A stretch of 64,000 nucleotides of DNA. Origin: Erwinia tracheiphila (GTDB taxonomy: Bacteria > Pseudomonadota > Gammaproteobacteria > Enterobacterales > Enterobacteriaceae). The notes beneath the pieces were generated by a model. That model saw only the letters and a program-made list of their open reading frames with translations. It did not search any database and had not been told where the DNA came from. Numbering within the stretch: the first letter of the stretch is position 1; every line of letters begins with the position of its first letter. This document shows positions 21,598 through 32,542 of the stretch, piece by piece. The stretch spans positions 1,798,001 through 1,862,000 of the forward strand of contig NZ_CP089932.1 of assembly GCF_021365465.1 (NCBI RefSeq). Direction: 5' to 3'. The position numbers were made by a program, and so were the translations under genes.

Positions 21598-22047
21598 TTA
21601 TATACTTCTTTCAATCTGCAAGGTTATTCCTTCAACCGTGACCACAACCACCTTAGTACCTGCGGGATAATCTTCCTTTGCCTGTACTCTCCAGCTGCCA
21701 TCGTCAATTTTGACGTGGCCAATTCCGTCGATCAGGGCATGTTCCAGCGTGAATTTTCTTCCGCTGTACTGATGACCACGCTGATTAAGACTGGCGCGTG
21801 GTTCAAAGTGATAACGGCGTTTAAGCCAGTGATACCAGGCGAGGGCCGAGATGATAGTAAGCAACGCAAAGCTGATACCCTGCCATTCCCATGTGACTGG
21901 CAGCAGCCATACCAGAAAGCTGACCAACAGGGCCGCCACGCCGCTCCACAGCAAATAGCCGCCAGCTCCCAGCATCTCAGCGGCCAGTAACAGGCAGCCC
22001 AACGCCAACCAGAGTAGCCAGGGATTTGCTAATAATTCGCCCGTCAT
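21598..22047 (-). CDS. ybbJ: NfeD-like membrane protein YbbJ
   Basis: Membrane protein of 149 residues with three or four N-terminal hydrophobic helices ([42 protein letters not shown]) and a C-terminal OB-fold domain ([14 protein letters not shown]). NfeD proteins pair with SPFH/stomatin proteins, here QmcA, encoded directly upstream with a 4-base overlap of stop and start. The pair is thought to act in membrane-domain or envelope quality control. Confidence 0.93.
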   Translation of the reverse strand: MTGELLANPWLLWLALGCLLLAAEMLGAGGYLLWSGVAALLVSFLVWLLPVTWEWQGISFALLTIISALAWYHWLKRRYHFEPRASLNQRGHQYSGRKFTLEHALIDGIGHVKIDDGSWRVQAKEDYPAGTKVVVVTVEGITLQIERSI

Positions 22048-22958
22048 TTTTGTCGATCTTTTTTTGTTTCGTTGAGTAACTCGGAAATCCCGGCAATGGA
22101 ACCCAGCAGACTACTGGCATCCAGCGGCATCATCACCATTTTGCTGCTGCTGGCGGTACCGATATGCTGCAGGGCGTCAGTGTATTTTTGTGCCACAAAG
22201 TAATTAATGGCCTGTATATCACCAGCCGCAATGGCATCTGAGACCATTTTCGTTGCCGCCGCTTCCGCCTCTGCACTGCGTTCCCGCGCCTCTGCCTGCA
22301 GGAATGCTGATTGTCTTTCTCCTTCTGCCTTAAGGATCTGCGCCTGTTTATCTCCCTCTGCACGCAAAATTGCTGCCTGACGGACGCCCTCCGCTTCCAG
22401 AATATCTGCACGTTTAGTGCGTTCCGCTTTCATCTGAGCATTCATTGAGGCCGTCAGCTCGGCCGGAGGACGGACATCGCGTATTTCAATACGGGTAATC
22501 TTCACACCCCAGGGATTCGTTGCCTCGTCAACTATACGTAGCAGCCGGGTATTAATGTTGTCGCGCTGGGACAGCATTTCATCAAGTTCCATCGAGCCCA
22601 ACACGGTGCGCATGTTGGTCATGGTCAAATTAACGATGGCCAGCTCCAGATCGCTCACTTCATAGGCAGCGCGCGCCGAATCGACAACCTGAGTGAAACA
22701 AACGGCATCAATCGTTACGCTGGCATTGTCTTTGGAAATAATCTCCTGCGAAGGAATATCAAGCACCTGTTCCATCATGCTGATCTTACGGCCAATACGA
22801 TCCATAAGAGGCACCAGTAAATTCAGTCCGGGTTGCAGTGTTTTGGTATAACGCCCAAAGCGTTCTACCGTCCACTGATAGCCCTGCGGCACGATTTTGA
22901 CGCCCGACCAGACGACGATAAGGGCAAGGATGATAATGACGGGAATGACAGTCAGCAT
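22044..22958 (-). CDS. qmcA: SPFH/stomatin-like protein QmcA
   Basis: Inner-membrane SPFH protein, partner of YbbJ, linked to membrane microdomains and FtsH-dependent protein quality control. ATG 22958 ([19 protein letters not shown], an N-terminal membrane anchor) has GGAGG four bases ahead and gives 304 residues, matching E. coli's 305. The frame is open 31 codons upstream without need. The SPFH domain ([19 protein letters not shown]) is followed by a long alanine/glutamate-rich coiled coil (residues about 190-270). It overlaps ybbJ by 4 bases. Confidence 0.96.
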   Translation of the reverse strand: MLTVIPVIIILALIVVWSGVKIVPQGYQWTVERFGRYTKTLQPGLNLLVPLMDRIGRKISMMEQVLDIPSQEIISKDNASVTIDAVCFTQVVDSARAAYEVSDLELAIVNLTMTNMRTVLGSMELDEMLSQRDNINTRLLRIVDEATNPWGVKITRIEIRDVRPPAELTASMNAQMKAERTKRADILEAEGVRQAAILRAEGDKQAQILKAEGERQSAFLQAEARERSAEAEAAATKMVSDAIAAGDIQAINYFVAQKYTDALQHIGTASSSKMVMMPLDASSLLGSIAGISELLNETKKDRQK

Positions 22959-23074
22959 ATAACCTCCAGATTGTTGATGTAATTGGCCGAAAAATTCCCT
23001 TCGGCTATCGTGCATATTGCTGTTTCTGGCAATGCAGTGCAGCAACTGCACTGCTATTCATGTTGCTAATTTAG

Positions 23075-23932
23075 TTAGTAAAGTAACGCATAGAGTTTTC
23101 TGCGATATTGCGATGCCAGTGCGTCCCCGGTTCCCAGCGCGGCGAGAATTTCCTGTAAAATTTTACGGGCCTGCCCGTCAGCTGCACTCAAATCGTTCTT
23201 TAAAAAGCCAAAGAGCAGCGCCAGCGCTTCCTCGTTACGGCCAACCTGGTGCAATTGTAAAGCCAGCTTTGTCGCCAGTTCAGCATTGTCCGGATCCGCG
23301 TCAATTTGCTGCTGAAGTTGCTGAATTTCAGGGGTGTCAGCAGCCTGTTTTAACAAGTCAATCTGTGCGATAAGGCCATGATAGCGTGTATCTTTATCCT
23401 GTAACGGCACCACATCCAGCACAGCCTGCGCTTCATCACTCCGGTTGAGTGTAATCAGCGCTTCAGCCAGCAGGAAACCCATTTCGCTGCTTTGTTTACT
23501 CAACTGCCAGGCTTCTTTCAACAGTGGCAACGCCTCCAGCATTTTGCCTTCCTGCATCAGCTGCATACCCTGTTGTGCTTTAAGCTCTTCCTCTTTTGGC
23601 AGGACTTTGTGCAGCAGCGTGCGGATAGCCTCTTCCGGTTGCGGCCCCTGGAAACCATCTACTGGCTGGCCGTTCTGGAAAAGATACACGGTTGGAATTG
23701 AACGTAAGCCAAACTGTTGTGCGACAGCAGGTTCAGCATCGCAATCCAGTTCTGCCAGAACAAACTGGCCAGCATACTCCTGTGCCAGCCGCTCAAGCAG
23801 CGGGGTGAGTTCCTGACAATGTTGGCTGCGGGCAGACCAGAAATAAAACAGGACCGGAACCTGCATGGACTGTTCCAGGGTCTGGTGCAAATTGCTTTCG
23901 TTAATGCTGATAATGGCAGCTTGTGATGACAT
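23075..23932 (-). CDS. cnoX: Chaperedoxin CnoX (YbbN)
   Basis: Thioredoxin-fold holdase that protects proteins under oxidative (bleach) stress and hands them to GroEL and DnaK. The 285-residue protein has a thioredoxin domain in which the usual CxxC is SQHC (residues 36-39), as in E. coli, so it lacks normal reductase activity. The C-terminal half is made of TPR-like helices ([24 protein letters not shown] and following). It stands alone between qmcA and ybbO. Confidence 0.95.
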   Translation of the reverse strand: MSSQAAIISINESNLHQTLEQSMQVPVLFYFWSARSQHCQELTPLLERLAQEYAGQFVLAELDCDAEPAVAQQFGLRSIPTVYLFQNGQPVDGFQGPQPEEAIRTLLHKVLPKEEELKAQQGMQLMQEGKMLEALPLLKEAWQLSKQSSEMGFLLAEALITLNRSDEAQAVLDVVPLQDKDTRYHGLIAQIDLLKQAADTPEIQQLQQQIDADPDNAELATKLALQLHQVGRNEEALALLFGFLKNDLSAADGQARKILQEILAALGTGDALASQYRRKLYALLY

Positions 23933-23985
23933 GGATTCTTCTCTTCAACAGGGGTTCTTACTTTATTGGGGCGCTCACAGAGGCT

Positions 23986-24822
23986 TCAAGGTTTATCGAC
24001 GTTATCAGCCGGTTTACCGCGCAAAATTCGATCCAGCATCCAGCCGGGAAGTAAACGCCGCAACAACGTCATTGCATGAGCGACCAGCGTCACGGGATAG
24101 CGTAAACGCGGGTGGCGGCTTTCAAGAGCATGATGTAGTTTAGGTAAAATTACGTCCGGTGTCAGGGCAAATCGGGCCGCAATGCCAGGGTTCTTTACTG
24201 GCCGCGCCCGTTGTGTCTGATGCACATTATCTGTAAAAAAGGTTTTAATCGGGCCGGGTTCAATCAGGCTGACACGCACGCCGCTGCCGTACAGTTCCAT
24301 ACGCAAGGCATCTGACCAAGCCTCAAGCGCATATTTGCTCGCTGCATAAGCCCCCCGGCCCGGCGTCGAGATCACTCCCAGAACTGAACTGGTGTTGATA
24401 ATGCGTGCATTGCCGCTTGCCCGTAATGCAGGGAGCAGCAGAATAGTGAGTTGATGAGTGCCAAACAGGTTGGTAGCGAACTGCTGTTCTATTTGTTCGC
24501 GGCTGATGCACTCCAACTGCCCGTAAACACCGTATCCGCCGTTATTAAACAGCGCGAACAGCCTGTTATTACTTAAGTTAATAATCTGTTCGGCCGCCCG
24601 GGCAACGCTGTTACGATCGTTAAGATCCAGTTCGATGCCGATAAAACCGAGTTGATTCATGCGCCCGACATCTTGTGGCTTGCGGCACGTAGCGAAAACG
24701 CGATATCCCCGCTGCAGCAAATCGTTAGCGGCGGTCAGTCCGATACCGCTCGAACAGCCAGTGATGACAATGTTTTTTTGCATAACTTTACCTGTGGATA
24801 ATCGGTGAAGCCCGTTACTCAT
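23986..24822 (-). CDS. ybbO: Short-chain dehydrogenase YbbO
   Basis: NADP-dependent oxidoreductase of the short-chain family; the E. coli protein reduces aldehydes. The cofactor motif TGCSSGIG (residues about 21-28) and the catalytic S/YxxxK (SS...YAASK) are present; the usual NNAG reads NNGG. From ATG 24822 the protein has 278 residues and keeps the E. coli-like leader (LSTGKVMQKN); ATG 24783 is an alternative. The start overlaps tesA by 8 bases, so the pair is probably co-transcribed. Confidence 0.93.
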   Translation of the reverse strand: MSNGLHRLSTGKVMQKNIVITGCSSGIGLTAANDLLQRGYRVFATCRKPQDVGRMNQLGFIGIELDLNDRNSVARAAEQIINLSNNRLFALFNNGGYGVYGQLECISREQIEQQFATNLFGTHQLTILLLPALRASGNARIINTSSVLGVISTPGRGAYAASKYALEAWSDALRMELYGSGVRVSLIEPGPIKTFFTDNVHQTQRARPVKNPGIAARFALTPDVILPKLHHALESRHPRLRYPVTLVAHAMTLLRRLLPGWMLDRILRGKPADNVDKP

Positions 24823-25438
24823 GCTTTACTAGCGGTACCAACGCTTTTGCCATGAAGTCAGCAATAAAGGGTTGAGCGTCGGGGGCGGGGTGAATGCCAT
24901 CCTGCTGCATCCATTCAGGTTTCAGGTAAACCTGCTCCATAAAAAAAGGCACCAGCGGAACCGCAAATTCTTTAGCCAGCCTAGGGTAAATGTCGCTAAA
25001 AGACTGAGTATAACGTCTGCCATAGTTGGCGGGTAACCGAATTTGCATTAGCAGAGGCTGTGCGTCTGCTGCCTTGATTTGCATAATGATTTTACTGAGA
25101 TCTTCTGCAATGTCCTGTGGTGGAAAACCACGTAAACCGTCATTGCCCCCAAGCTCAATCAGGACCCAACGCGGTTGATGCTGCTTAAGCAAGGGAGGTA
25201 AACGCGCCAGCCCCTGCGTCGCAGTATCGCCGCTTATGCTACCGTTAACGATTACGGGAGATTTTTGCCATTTATCGTTAAGCAGGGCAGGCCATGCAGC
25301 GGTTGCAGACATCTGATAACCGGCGCTGAGACTGTCGCCAAGAACCAGTAACGTATCCGCTGCCGTTGCACGGAACGTCATCAGTAACATGACAATCAGG
25401 AAAGGATAATGCCAGCGGAAAACATTGTTGAAGTTCAT
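24815..25438 (-). CDS. tesA: Multifunctional acyl-CoA thioesterase I / lysophospholipase L1
   Basis: Periplasmic SGNH hydrolase that cleaves acyl-CoA, lysophospholipids and some peptides. ATG 25438 (MNFNNVFRW) gives 207 residues with a signal peptide ending ATA and mature ADTLLVLGDSLSAGY. The catalytic serine is in GDSLS, the oxyanion asparagine in GGNDGLRG, and the Asp-His pair in DGIHP. The 5' end overlaps the divergent ybbA by 30 bases. Its neighbours are the same as in E. coli. Confidence 0.96.
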   Translation of the reverse strand: MNFNNVFRWHYPFLIVMLLMTFRATAADTLLVLGDSLSAGYQMSATAAWPALLNDKWQKSPVIVNGSISGDTATQGLARLPPLLKQHQPRWVLIELGGNDGLRGFPPQDIAEDLSKIIMQIKAADAQPLLMQIRLPANYGRRYTQSFSDIYPRLAKEFAVPLVPFFMEQVYLKPEWMQQDGIHPAPDAQPFIADFMAKALVPLVKHE

Positions 25439-26095
25439 CGTCTTAGTAAGTCCGTCGGTGAGGGTGAGCATCAGCTTTCTATCCTTACCGGAGTTGAGCT
25501 TGTTGTCAAACCAGCGGAAACCATTGCCCTGATTGGCGAGTCAGGTTCGGGTAAATCCACCCTGCTGGGTATTCTTGCCGGTCTGGATGATGGCAGTGAT
25601 GGTGAGGTTTTTCTGCTGGGTGCTCCTTTGCATCAAATGGATGAGGAGCAGCGGGCGGAACTGCGGGCGAAAAATATCGGTTTCGTTTTTCAGTCGTTTA
25701 TGCTGGTGCCCACCCTGAACGCGCTGGAAAATGTACAGCTTCCGGCGCTGTTGCGTGGGGACAATGACCGGCAATGCCTTGAACAGGCACGCAATTTACT
25801 GACCCAGCTTGGGCTGGCTGAACGTCTGCATCATTTGCCATCGCAGCTTTCCGGCGGCGAACAACAGAGGGTTGCGCTTGCCAGAGCCTTTAGTGGTCGC
25901 CCGGCACTTTTGTTTGCCGATGAACCAACCGGTAACCTCGACAGAAAAACGGGCGATCGTATTGCTGATTTGCTGTTTTCTCTCAATCGTGATTTTTCCA
26001 CCACGTTGATTCTGGTCACGCACGATGAACATCTGGCGGCGCGATGCGACCGGCGGCTGCGGGTTCGGGATGGCAAACTCTGGGAGGAAGCATGA
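25409..26095 (+). CDS. ybbA: ABC transporter ATP-binding protein YbbA
   Basis: ATPase of 228 residues, partner of the membrane protein YbbP; MacB/LolD-type family. Walker A is GESGSGKST, the signature is LSGGEQQRVALARA, and Walker B is LLFADEPTGNLD, with the switch histidine in VTHDEH. It overlaps the divergent tesA head-to-head and ends in ATGA shared with ybbP. The substrate is unknown; the family moves lipids or lipoproteins or acts mechanically across the envelope. Confidence 0.95.
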   Translation: MPAENIVEVHRLSKSVGEGEHQLSILTGVELVVKPAETIALIGESGSGKSTLLGILAGLDDGSDGEVFLLGAPLHQMDEEQRAELRAKNIGFVFQSFMLVPTLNALENVQLPALLRGDNDRQCLEQARNLLTQLGLAERLHHLPSQLSGGEQQRVALARAFSGRPALLFADEPTGNLDRKTGDRIADLLFSLNRDFSTTLILVTHDEHLAARCDRRLRVRDGKLWEEA

Positions 26096-28509
26096 TCTGG
26101 CGTTGGTTCTGGCGCGAGTGGAAATCTCCTTCGCTGCTGATTGTCTGGCTGGCATTAACGCTGGCTGTCGCCTGTGTACTGGCACTGGGTTCTCTGAGCG
26201 ACAGGATGGAGAAAGGGCTTACCCAGCAGAGTCGTGACTTTATGGCAGGTGACCGGACATTACAAAGTTCGCGTGAAGTGCCGCAGGCATGGCTGGATAA
26301 AGCCCGTGAGGCTGGATTGCAGGTTGGGCGTCAGTTGACGTTTATGACCATGACGTTTTCGGGTGATGTGCCGCAACTGGCCGCGGTAAAGGCGGTGGAT
26401 GACCTTTATCCCATGTTCGGTAAGCTGGTGACCCGTCCTCCAGAACTGAAACCCGCGGAAGGAACGGTGCTGGCAGCACCACGCCTGTTGGCATTGCTCA
26501 ATCTGAAAGTGGGCGACAATATTGACGTTGGGGATACGACACTACGCATCGTCGGTGAAGTTATTCAGGAGCCGGATAGCGGCTTTAACCCTTTTCAGAC
26601 TGTACCAGGGCTGCTGATGAATCTGGCCGACGTGCAAAAAACCGGTGCGGTGCAGCCCGGCAGCCGCCTGACCTGGCGTTATAAATTTTCCGGTACGCCC
26701 GTGCAGCTGGCAGGCTATGACCGCTTTATCGAATCCAATATTAGGCCGGATCAGCGCTGGATCAGCATTGATAATTCAGACGATGCGTTGGGTAAGTCTG
26801 TGCAGCGGGCCCAGCAGTTTTTGCTGCTGTCCTCCCTGTTAACGTTGATGCTGGCCATTGCCGCGCTGACTGTGGCAATGAGCCATTACTGTCGAAGTCG
26901 TTACGATCTGATCGCCGTACTGAAAACGCTGGGTGCTAACCGAGCGGCCTTAAGTAAGTTGATTGTCGGGCAGTGGCTGGCGGTATTACTGCTGGCGGGC
27001 GTGTCTGGCAGCCTGATGGGGGTAGGTTTTGAGCGGGTTTTGCTGAAAATGCTGCAGCCGGTTCTGCCCGGCGTATTACCGGCTGCAAGCGCGTGGCCCT
27101 GGCTGTCGGCAATGGGGGCGCTGTTTATTATTTCATTTATGGTGGGAGTGCGCCCCTATCGTTTACTGCTGGCAACGCAGCCTTTGCGGGTGTTGAGAAG
27201 AGATGCCGTCGCCAATATCTGGCCGCTTAAGTATTACCTTCCGGCGATGGCGCTGTTGGTGGTTGCAATGCTGTCCTTGCTGGTAGGAGGCAGCAAGCTG
27301 CTGTGGGTGTTGGTGGGGGGGATTGTGTTGCTTTCATTACTCTTAGGTGGTATCGGCTGGCTGGGACTAAAGATGCTACGGCGTCTCTCCATACGCAGCC
27401 TGCCCTTTCGTCTGGCGGCCATGCGCTTGCTGTGTCAACCCTGGACCACTCTCAGCCAGCTGGCGGCGTTTTCTTTTTCTTTTATGCTGCTGGCGCTGCT
27501 GCTGGTCATGCGTGGCGATCTGCTCGAACGCTGGCAACAGCAGCTTCCTTCGGACAGCCCAAATTACTTTTTGCTGAATCTGACCCGGGATCAGGTGCCC
27601 CAGGTTAACAGTTTTTTGCAGCAACACCATGTTGAACCACAAAGTTTTTATCCTGTCGTCAGGGCGCGACTGACGGAAATCAATCATCAACAGGCTGATC
27701 CCTCACGCGATAATGCACTTAATCGGGAACTGAATCTGACCTGGCAGGACAGACTGCCAGACCATAACCCACTGACTGCGGGCAATTGGCCACCGCAAAA
27801 AGGCGAAGTGTCAATGGAGGTGACCCTGGCAGAGCGGCTTGGCGTCGGACCTGGGGACACCCTGACGTTTACTGCTGATACGCAGACATTTTCGGCAAAA
27901 GTGACCAGTCTGCGCAAAGTGGACTGGGAGAGTCTGAAGCCGAATTTTTTGTTTATTTTTCCGTCTCACGTGCTGGACGATCAACCCCAGGCCTGGCTGA
28001 CCAGTTTTCGACTTGAGGGTAATAGTGAACTGCTGGCCCAGCTCAATCGACGGTTTCCGACCCTGAACCTGCTGGATATTGGCGCGATCCTGCGGCAGAT
28101 AGACCAGGTGCTGGCCCAGATTAGCCGGGCAATGGAGATTATGGTGGTATTGGTGACGGCCTGCGGGGGGCTGCTGTTGCTGGCTCAGGTGCAGGTTGGC
28201 ATGCGTCAGCGCAGGCAGGAGCTGGTGGTCTGGCGCACGCTGGGAGCCAGTAAAAAGCTGCTACGGGCAACTCTATGGTACGAATTCGCCTTGTTGGGAC
28301 TGGTTTCCGGCGTTGCGGCGGCCATTGGCACAGAGGTTGCACTGTGGGGACTACAGCGTAAGGTTTTTGATTTTCCGTGGCAGCCGGATTTTCTGCTGTG
28401 GATTACTTTGCCGTTGGCTGGCGCAGTGCTGTTGTCGCTGTGTGGTGGCTGGCTGGGTGTCCGGTTGCTGAAGGGAAAAGCATTGTTCCGACACTATCAC
28501 TCCGACTGA
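26092..28509 (+). CDS. ybbP: ABC transporter permease YbbP
   Basis: FtsX/MacB-type permease of 805 residues. ATG 26092, with GGAGG upstream, overlaps the ybbA stop (ATGA); the frame is open 16 codons further back without need. The first membrane helix is LLIVWLALTLAVACVLALG, followed by a large periplasmic domain and two FtsX blocks around residues 245-420 and 680-790. With YbbA it forms a complex of unknown substrate. The terminator at 28565-28643 is shared with convergent purK. Confidence 0.94.
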   Translation: MIWRWFWREWKSPSLLIVWLALTLAVACVLALGSLSDRMEKGLTQQSRDFMAGDRTLQSSREVPQAWLDKAREAGLQVGRQLTFMTMTFSGDVPQLAAVKAVDDLYPMFGKLVTRPPELKPAEGTVLAAPRLLALLNLKVGDNIDVGDTTLRIVGEVIQEPDSGFNPFQTVPGLLMNLADVQKTGAVQPGSRLTWRYKFSGTPVQLAGYDRFIESNIRPDQRWISIDNSDDALGKSVQRAQQFLLLSSLLTLMLAIAALTVAMSHYCRSRYDLIAVLKTLGANRAALSKLIVGQWLAVLLLAGVSGSLMGVGFERVLLKMLQPVLPGVLPAASAWPWLSAMGALFIISFMVGVRPYRLLLATQPLRVLRRDAVANIWPLKYYLPAMALLVVAMLSLLVGGSKLLWVLVGGIVLLSLLLGGIGWLGLKMLRRLSIRSLPFRLAAMRLLCQPWTTLSQLAAFSFSFMLLALLLVMRGDLLERWQQQLPSDSPNYFLLNLTRDQVPQVNSFLQQHHVEPQSFYPVVRARLTEINHQQADPSRDNALNRELNLTWQDRLPDHNPLTAGNWPPQKGEVSMEVTLAERLGVGPGDTLTFTADTQTFSAKVTSLRKVDWESLKPNFLFIFPSHVLDDQPQAWLTSFRLEGNSELLAQLNRRFPTLNLLDIGAILRQIDQVLAQISRAMEIMVVLVTACGGLLLLAQVQVGMRQRRQELVVWRTLGASKKLLRATLWYEFALLGLVSGVAAAIGTEVALWGLQRKVFDFPWQPDFLLWITLPLAGAVLLSLCGGWLGVRLLKGKALFRHYHSD

Positions 28510-28564
28510 CAGGAAAATCGGCATGGGTCGCACCGCCTGCCACTCAGGATGATGCAGAAAAAAG

Positions 28565-28643
28565 AAACCGCCTCTGGCAGAAGAGTATCCAAAAATGTCG
28601 ATCTTTGTCGATAAGGATATCGTTCACCGACGGGCGGTTTTTT
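28565..28643. terminator. Shared bidirectional terminator ybbP/purK
   Basis: AAACCGCC at 28565 pairs with GGCGGTTT at 28633, with A-run on the left and T-run on the right. Inside lies a second stem with TATCC and GGATA as outer arms. It sits between convergent genes and could work in both directions. Confidence 0.65.
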
Positions 28644-28646
28644 CGA

Positions 28647-29729
28647 TCAGTGACGCTGACCGTTTTGCAATCTTTCTGCTGCCCAGGCAATGCCGCTGGT
28701 ATACTCTTCCGGTAGTATGGGCACCAGCGCACTGAGCGCAGATTGCAGAGCTGGCGTACTGACATCTGACAGATTCAGATGGCCAACTTTACGGCCAGGG
28801 CGCACCTCTTTTTCATACCAGTGCAGGTGTACCAGCGGCTGGTTTAGCCAGTCGATATTGACCGCCGTCCCGATCAAATTAACCATGACTGAAGGGACAC
28901 TGACTACCGGCTCAGGCAGTGGCAAATTCAGAATAGCGCGCAAATGAAGCTCGAACTGGCTAATGGATGCGCCGTTTTGTGTCCAGTGACCGCTGTTATG
29001 CACGCGAGGAGCCAGTTCATTGATCAGCAATCCCTGCGGTATAACAAAACATTCCATTGCCATCACGCCAACATAGTTAAGCTCATTCATAATTGCCGAC
29101 AGCATGGTTTCAGCCTGCTGTTGCTGGGTCCTGTCGGGGGTGGGCAGTGCCACGCTGGTGCGCAGAATGCCTTCCTGGTGCAGATTGTGCGTAAGCGGAT
29201 AGAACACCGTATTACCATTTTTTCCACGGGCGCCAACCAGCGATACTTCCCCTGAAAAATGAATACCTTGCTCAACAATGCACTCCCCGTAACACTCTGC
29301 GGGTAGTGTCCCGGTTTCATCCGCATGTAAACGCCATTGCCCACGTCCGTCGTAGCCACCCGTACGTCGTTTGACGATGGCCAGCTCCCCCAGCGTGGCA
29401 AATACCTGTGCCCAATCATCAGCATGCGTCAGCAATTGCCAGGGTGCCGTGGGCAAATTCAGCTGATCCAACAGCTGTTTTTGCGTCAGGCGGTCTGCCA
29501 GTAGTGGAAAAATATCACGGTTCACAAAGGCATCATGATCTGCCAGTTCACGCGTCAGCGCAGTTTCCGGCCAACGTTCAATTTCTGCGGTGATCACGCT
29601 TTGCGCGATGGGCAATGCTTCTGGCTCGGCATCAAGCCCTACGGGCCAGACGGCAATGCCCAGCGGCTCACCTGCCTGACGCAGCATCCGACCCAGCTGG
29701 CCGTTCCCTAATACACAAACTGGCTTCAT
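28647..29729 (-). CDS. purK: N5-carboxyaminoimidazole ribonucleotide synthase
   Basis: ATP-grasp enzyme that carboxylates AIR to N5-CAIR in purine synthesis. It has 360 residues (E. coli 355). The N-terminal [13 protein letters not shown], the ATP-grasp segment [14 protein letters not shown] and the metal-binding [13 protein letters not shown] are conserved. Its start overlaps the purE stop by 4 bases (ATGA), as in other enterobacteria. The PurR operator upstream of purE should control both. Confidence 0.97.
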   Translation of the reverse strand: MKPVCVLGNGQLGRMLRQAGEPLGIAVWPVGLDAEPEALPIAQSVITAEIERWPETALTRELADHDAFVNRDIFPLLADRLTQKQLLDQLNLPTAPWQLLTHADDWAQVFATLGELAIVKRRTGGYDGRGQWRLHADETGTLPAECYGECIVEQGIHFSGEVSLVGARGKNGNTVFYPLTHNLHQEGILRTSVALPTPDRTQQQQAETMLSAIMNELNYVGVMAMECFVIPQGLLINELAPRVHNSGHWTQNGASISQFELHLRAILNLPLPEPVVSVPSVMVNLIGTAVNIDWLNQPLVHLHWYEKEVRPGRKVGHLNLSDVSTPALQSALSALVPILPEEYTSGIAWAAERLQNGQRH

Positions 29730-30235
29730 GCATCCTCCCTGGGGTCCGAATTATTAAGCACTTCGTCTGTCTGCGTCTGGCGCCAGCTGGCAAGACGTGA
29801 AGCCAGTTGCTTATCGTGCAGAGCCAGAATTTGCGCGGCCAGCAGTGCAGCATTGGCCGCACCGGCTTTGCCAATCGCCAATGTACCAACTGGAATACCG
29901 CGCGGCATCTGCACGATAGAGTAAAGGCTATCCACGCCGCTCAGTGCCGCGCTTTGTACGGGCACGCCCAACACGGGCAGCAAGGTTTTTGCTGCCAGCA
30001 TACCCGGCAGGTGTGCTGCTCCCCCGGCACCGGCAATGATCACCTGAAAGCCATTTTCCAGCGCCCCTTCGGCAAAACTAAACAGTTTATCTGGCGTACG
30101 GTGTGCTGAAACCACTTCGCAATGAAAAGGGACGTCAAGGCAGGTGAGAATTTCCGCGGCAAATTGCATGGTTGCCCAGTCACTTTGGGAGCCCATAACA
30201 ATAGCGATGCGGGCCGGTGCGGCATTGGAAGACAT
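29726..30235 (-). CDS. purE: N5-carboxyaminoimidazole ribonucleotide mutase
   Basis: Converts N5-CAIR to CAIR, the step after PurK. ATG 30235 ([20 protein letters not shown]) gives 169 residues, the exact E. coli length; nine upstream codons are open but unneeded. The conserved MGSxSDW, SAHRTP and [13 protein letters not shown] segments form the active site. It is first gene of the purEK operon, with a PurR box about 100 bases upstream. Confidence 0.97.
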   Translation of the reverse strand: MSSNAAPARIAIVMGSQSDWATMQFAAEILTCLDVPFHCEVVSAHRTPDKLFSFAEGALENGFQVIIAGAGGAAHLPGMLAAKTLLPVLGVPVQSAALSGVDSLYSIVQMPRGIPVGTLAIGKAGAANAALLAAQILALHDKQLASRLASWRQTQTDEVLNNSDPREDA

Positions 30236-30329
30236 GCGGGTGAGACTCCTGTGATTGTGCAAATATCATCTGTCAGCCTGACAGGCCATCAGACGGGGAG
30301 GGCAGAGAGAATATCATGACTGCACGATG

Positions 30330-30345
30330 AGGAAAACGGTTGCGT
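30330..30345 (-). promoter_or_regulatory. PurR operator of purEK
   Basis: On the minus strand the 16 bases ACGCAACCGTTTTCCT match the PurR consensus and, as I recall it, the E. coli purE operator. About 95 bases lie between it and the purE start. PurR with hypoxanthine or guanine would repress purEK here. Confidence 0.88.
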
Positions 30346-31322
30346 GGGTCGAAATCCGCCAGCATGCATGAACGAGCGACATGCCTGATATTGCGTAATA
30401 ACGGGAAAACAGCCAGGGATGTTTTATCTGAACCAGTCATTGGTTGTGGGCGTCTCACCTTTTAGAACGGCATAATCACCGTTTTGCCACGGCTAAAAGG
30501 ACAAGTTAAAAGGCGCATTTTCGCTCTGAAAATTGCAGCGACAAAGCTCTGTTATGGTTTTATGCAGCGTAGCTTCATATCGACTTAAAGTGGATACCCC
30601 TGTGAATAATGACAACATTCCAGCCGGGAAGCTATTTTGAAAAAAACATCAAAGGCGCCAGACAAAAAAAGGAAAAGTCACGGGGAGACAGATCTCATCT
30701 TGCCGGAGAAAACCGTATTTTTTGATGATTAACCCACCACCGGTGAACCTGTTGAGGATAAAAACAGCCTGAGGAGAGACGGGCATTTTCACTTCTGCTG
30801 CTGTTTGATTCGAGGGGGTAGCTCTGATCGATAATACGTCTATTCAGCGCGATGTTGGCACAGGGGTCGCCAGCGATAAACAGCGGTACGATCAGGTAAT
30901 TTTGCGAATTAAGACGATCAGACTAAATTTGCAGCTGACATTCTTTTACGAGCTGGCGCAGCGCATATCATCATCCAGATGAAAAAATACGGCATCCCGC
31001 GAATCCTGGCCGGCCACCCGGTTGGATGATGTGACAGGCTGAAAATCATTTTTCCATCACGAGAAGTGTTTAATGATTCCAGATTGGCCAATTGCCTGAC
31101 GACTATCCCTCTGCCAGTCAGTTTTCTCTCCCGCTGCCGAAGGGTACGTTTTTTCCCGCAGTGACGACAGGACGCAGATTGGGGAAAACATCTCGCCAAA
31201 CGATATCTTCACTCTCCAGAATGGCCGGGTTGGCGGCGTAAAAAATCACGATGTTGCAAACGAGACTGAAACCGTGTCAGTTCAGATGTAGTCAATGACG
31301 CAGGAAAAAGATGTGGTTGAGG
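30346..31322. other. Gene-free stretch between purE and lpxH
   Basis: No intact gene seen. Short plus-strand pieces such as RQTKFAADILLRAGAAHII-like runs (about 30920-31020) look like worn coding DNA with frameshifts and stops, but the source gene could not be named. Confidence 0.5.
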
Positions 31323-32048
31323 CTAAAAGGCGAACGTAATAAGTTCAGCGCCTGCCGGTGTCACATGGATCATTGAGCCTTGCGTATGCCATGCTCCCAA
31401 TACCAGACGTTCTGCAGGGTGTCCATTGACTGTCAGCTGATGAATGGCCGGACGATGCGTGTGGCCGTGGATAAGACAGCAGGCATCATGACGTGTCATG
31501 GCCTCTACCACTGCATTTTGATTGACGTCCATAATCGCCATAGTCTTGTCGCGATTAGCCTGCTTGCTGTCAGCGCGCATTCGGGAAGCAATTCGCTTAC
31601 GCACAAAAAGCGGCAAAGCAAGAAACAGCCTCTGAAGCCACGGCTGGTGAACCTTGTGGCGAAAACGCTGGTAGGCGTCGTCGTCCGTACACAGTGTGTC
31701 GCCATGCAGGATTAATATACGCTCGCCGTAAAGCTCCAGCGTTTGCTCCTCTGGCAACATCGTCATCCCACAGGCATCGGCATAGGCTTTTCCCAGCAGA
31801 AAATCACGGTTTCCGTGAATAAAATAACAGGGGACGCCCGAACGGGTTAAGGCCAGCAGACCGTTGGCGATTGCAGTGTGCAAAGGCTGTGGCTCGTCAT
31901 CGCCGATCCAGGCTTCAAACAGGTCACCCAGGATATACAGCGCATCTGCCTGACGGGCCTCGCCTTGTAAAAAAGCAAGAAAACCGGCAGTAATAGCCGG
32001 TTCTTCCACACACAGATGGACATCTGCGATAAACAGCGTATAAGACAT
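31323..32048 (-). CDS. lpxH: UDP-2,3-diacylglucosamine diphosphatase
   Basis: Calcineurin-like phosphoesterase that makes lipid X in lipid A synthesis. The 241-residue protein has the metal-binding blocks [33 protein letters not shown] and HGHTHRP in order. It is a peripheral inner-membrane enzyme and is essential in E. coli. Its start overlaps the ppiB stop by one base (TAATG), so it is translated from the ppiB transcript. Confidence 0.97.
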   Translation of the reverse strand: MSYTLFIADVHLCVEEPAITAGFLAFLQGEARQADALYILGDLFEAWIGDDEPQPLHTAIANGLLALTRSGVPCYFIHGNRDFLLGKAYADACGMTMLPEEQTLELYGERILILHGDTLCTDDDAYQRFRHKVHQPWLQRLFLALPLFVRKRIASRMRADSKQANRDKTMAIMDVNQNAVVEAMTRHDACCLIHGHTHRPAIHQLTVNGHPAERLVLGAWHTQGSMIHVTPAGAELITFAF

Positions 32049-32542
32049 TATTCGCTGACGGTCACTTTCTGAATAACCACATCTTCTTTAGGAACATCTT
32101 GGTGCATTCCGCTGCGGCCTGTTGCGACTGCTTTGATCTTTTCCACTACGTCCATGCCTTCAACCACTTCGGCAAACACGCAGTAGCCCCAACCCTGCAG
32201 GCTTTCATCACGGAAGTTCAGAAAGTCATTGTCAGCTACGTTGATAAAGAACTGTGCAGTAGCGGAGTGCGGAGCCTGAGTGCGCGCCATCGCCAGCGTG
32301 CCTTTGGTATTTTTCAGACCGTTATTGGCTTCGTTACGGATTTCTTCTTTTGTCAACTTCTGGTTCATGCCGGGTTCGAAGCCGCCGCCCTGAATCATAA
32401 ATCCATTAATAACGCGGTGGAAAATGGTGTTGTCATAGAAACCTTCACGACAATAATCCAGGAAGTTTTTAACGGTAGCAGGCGCTTTATCATCAAAGGT
32501 TTTAACAACGATATCGCCATGATTCGTCTGGAAAGTGATCAT
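32048..32542 (-). CDS. ppiB: Peptidyl-prolyl cis-trans isomerase B (cyclophilin)
   Basis: Cytoplasmic cyclophilin of 164 residues, identical in length to E. coli PpiB. The active-site segments [22 protein letters not shown] and [13 protein letters not shown] are all present. No signal peptide. First gene of ppiB-lpxH, divergent from cysS, with about 220 bases between the two that must hold both promoters. Confidence 0.97.
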   Translation of the reverse strand: MITFQTNHGDIVVKTFDDKAPATVKNFLDYCREGFYDNTIFHRVINGFMIQGGGFEPGMNQKLTKEEIRNEANNGLKNTKGTLAMARTQAPHSATAQFFINVADNDFLNFRDESLQGWGYCVFAEVVEGMDVVEKIKAVATGRSGMHQDVPKEDVVIQKVTVSE

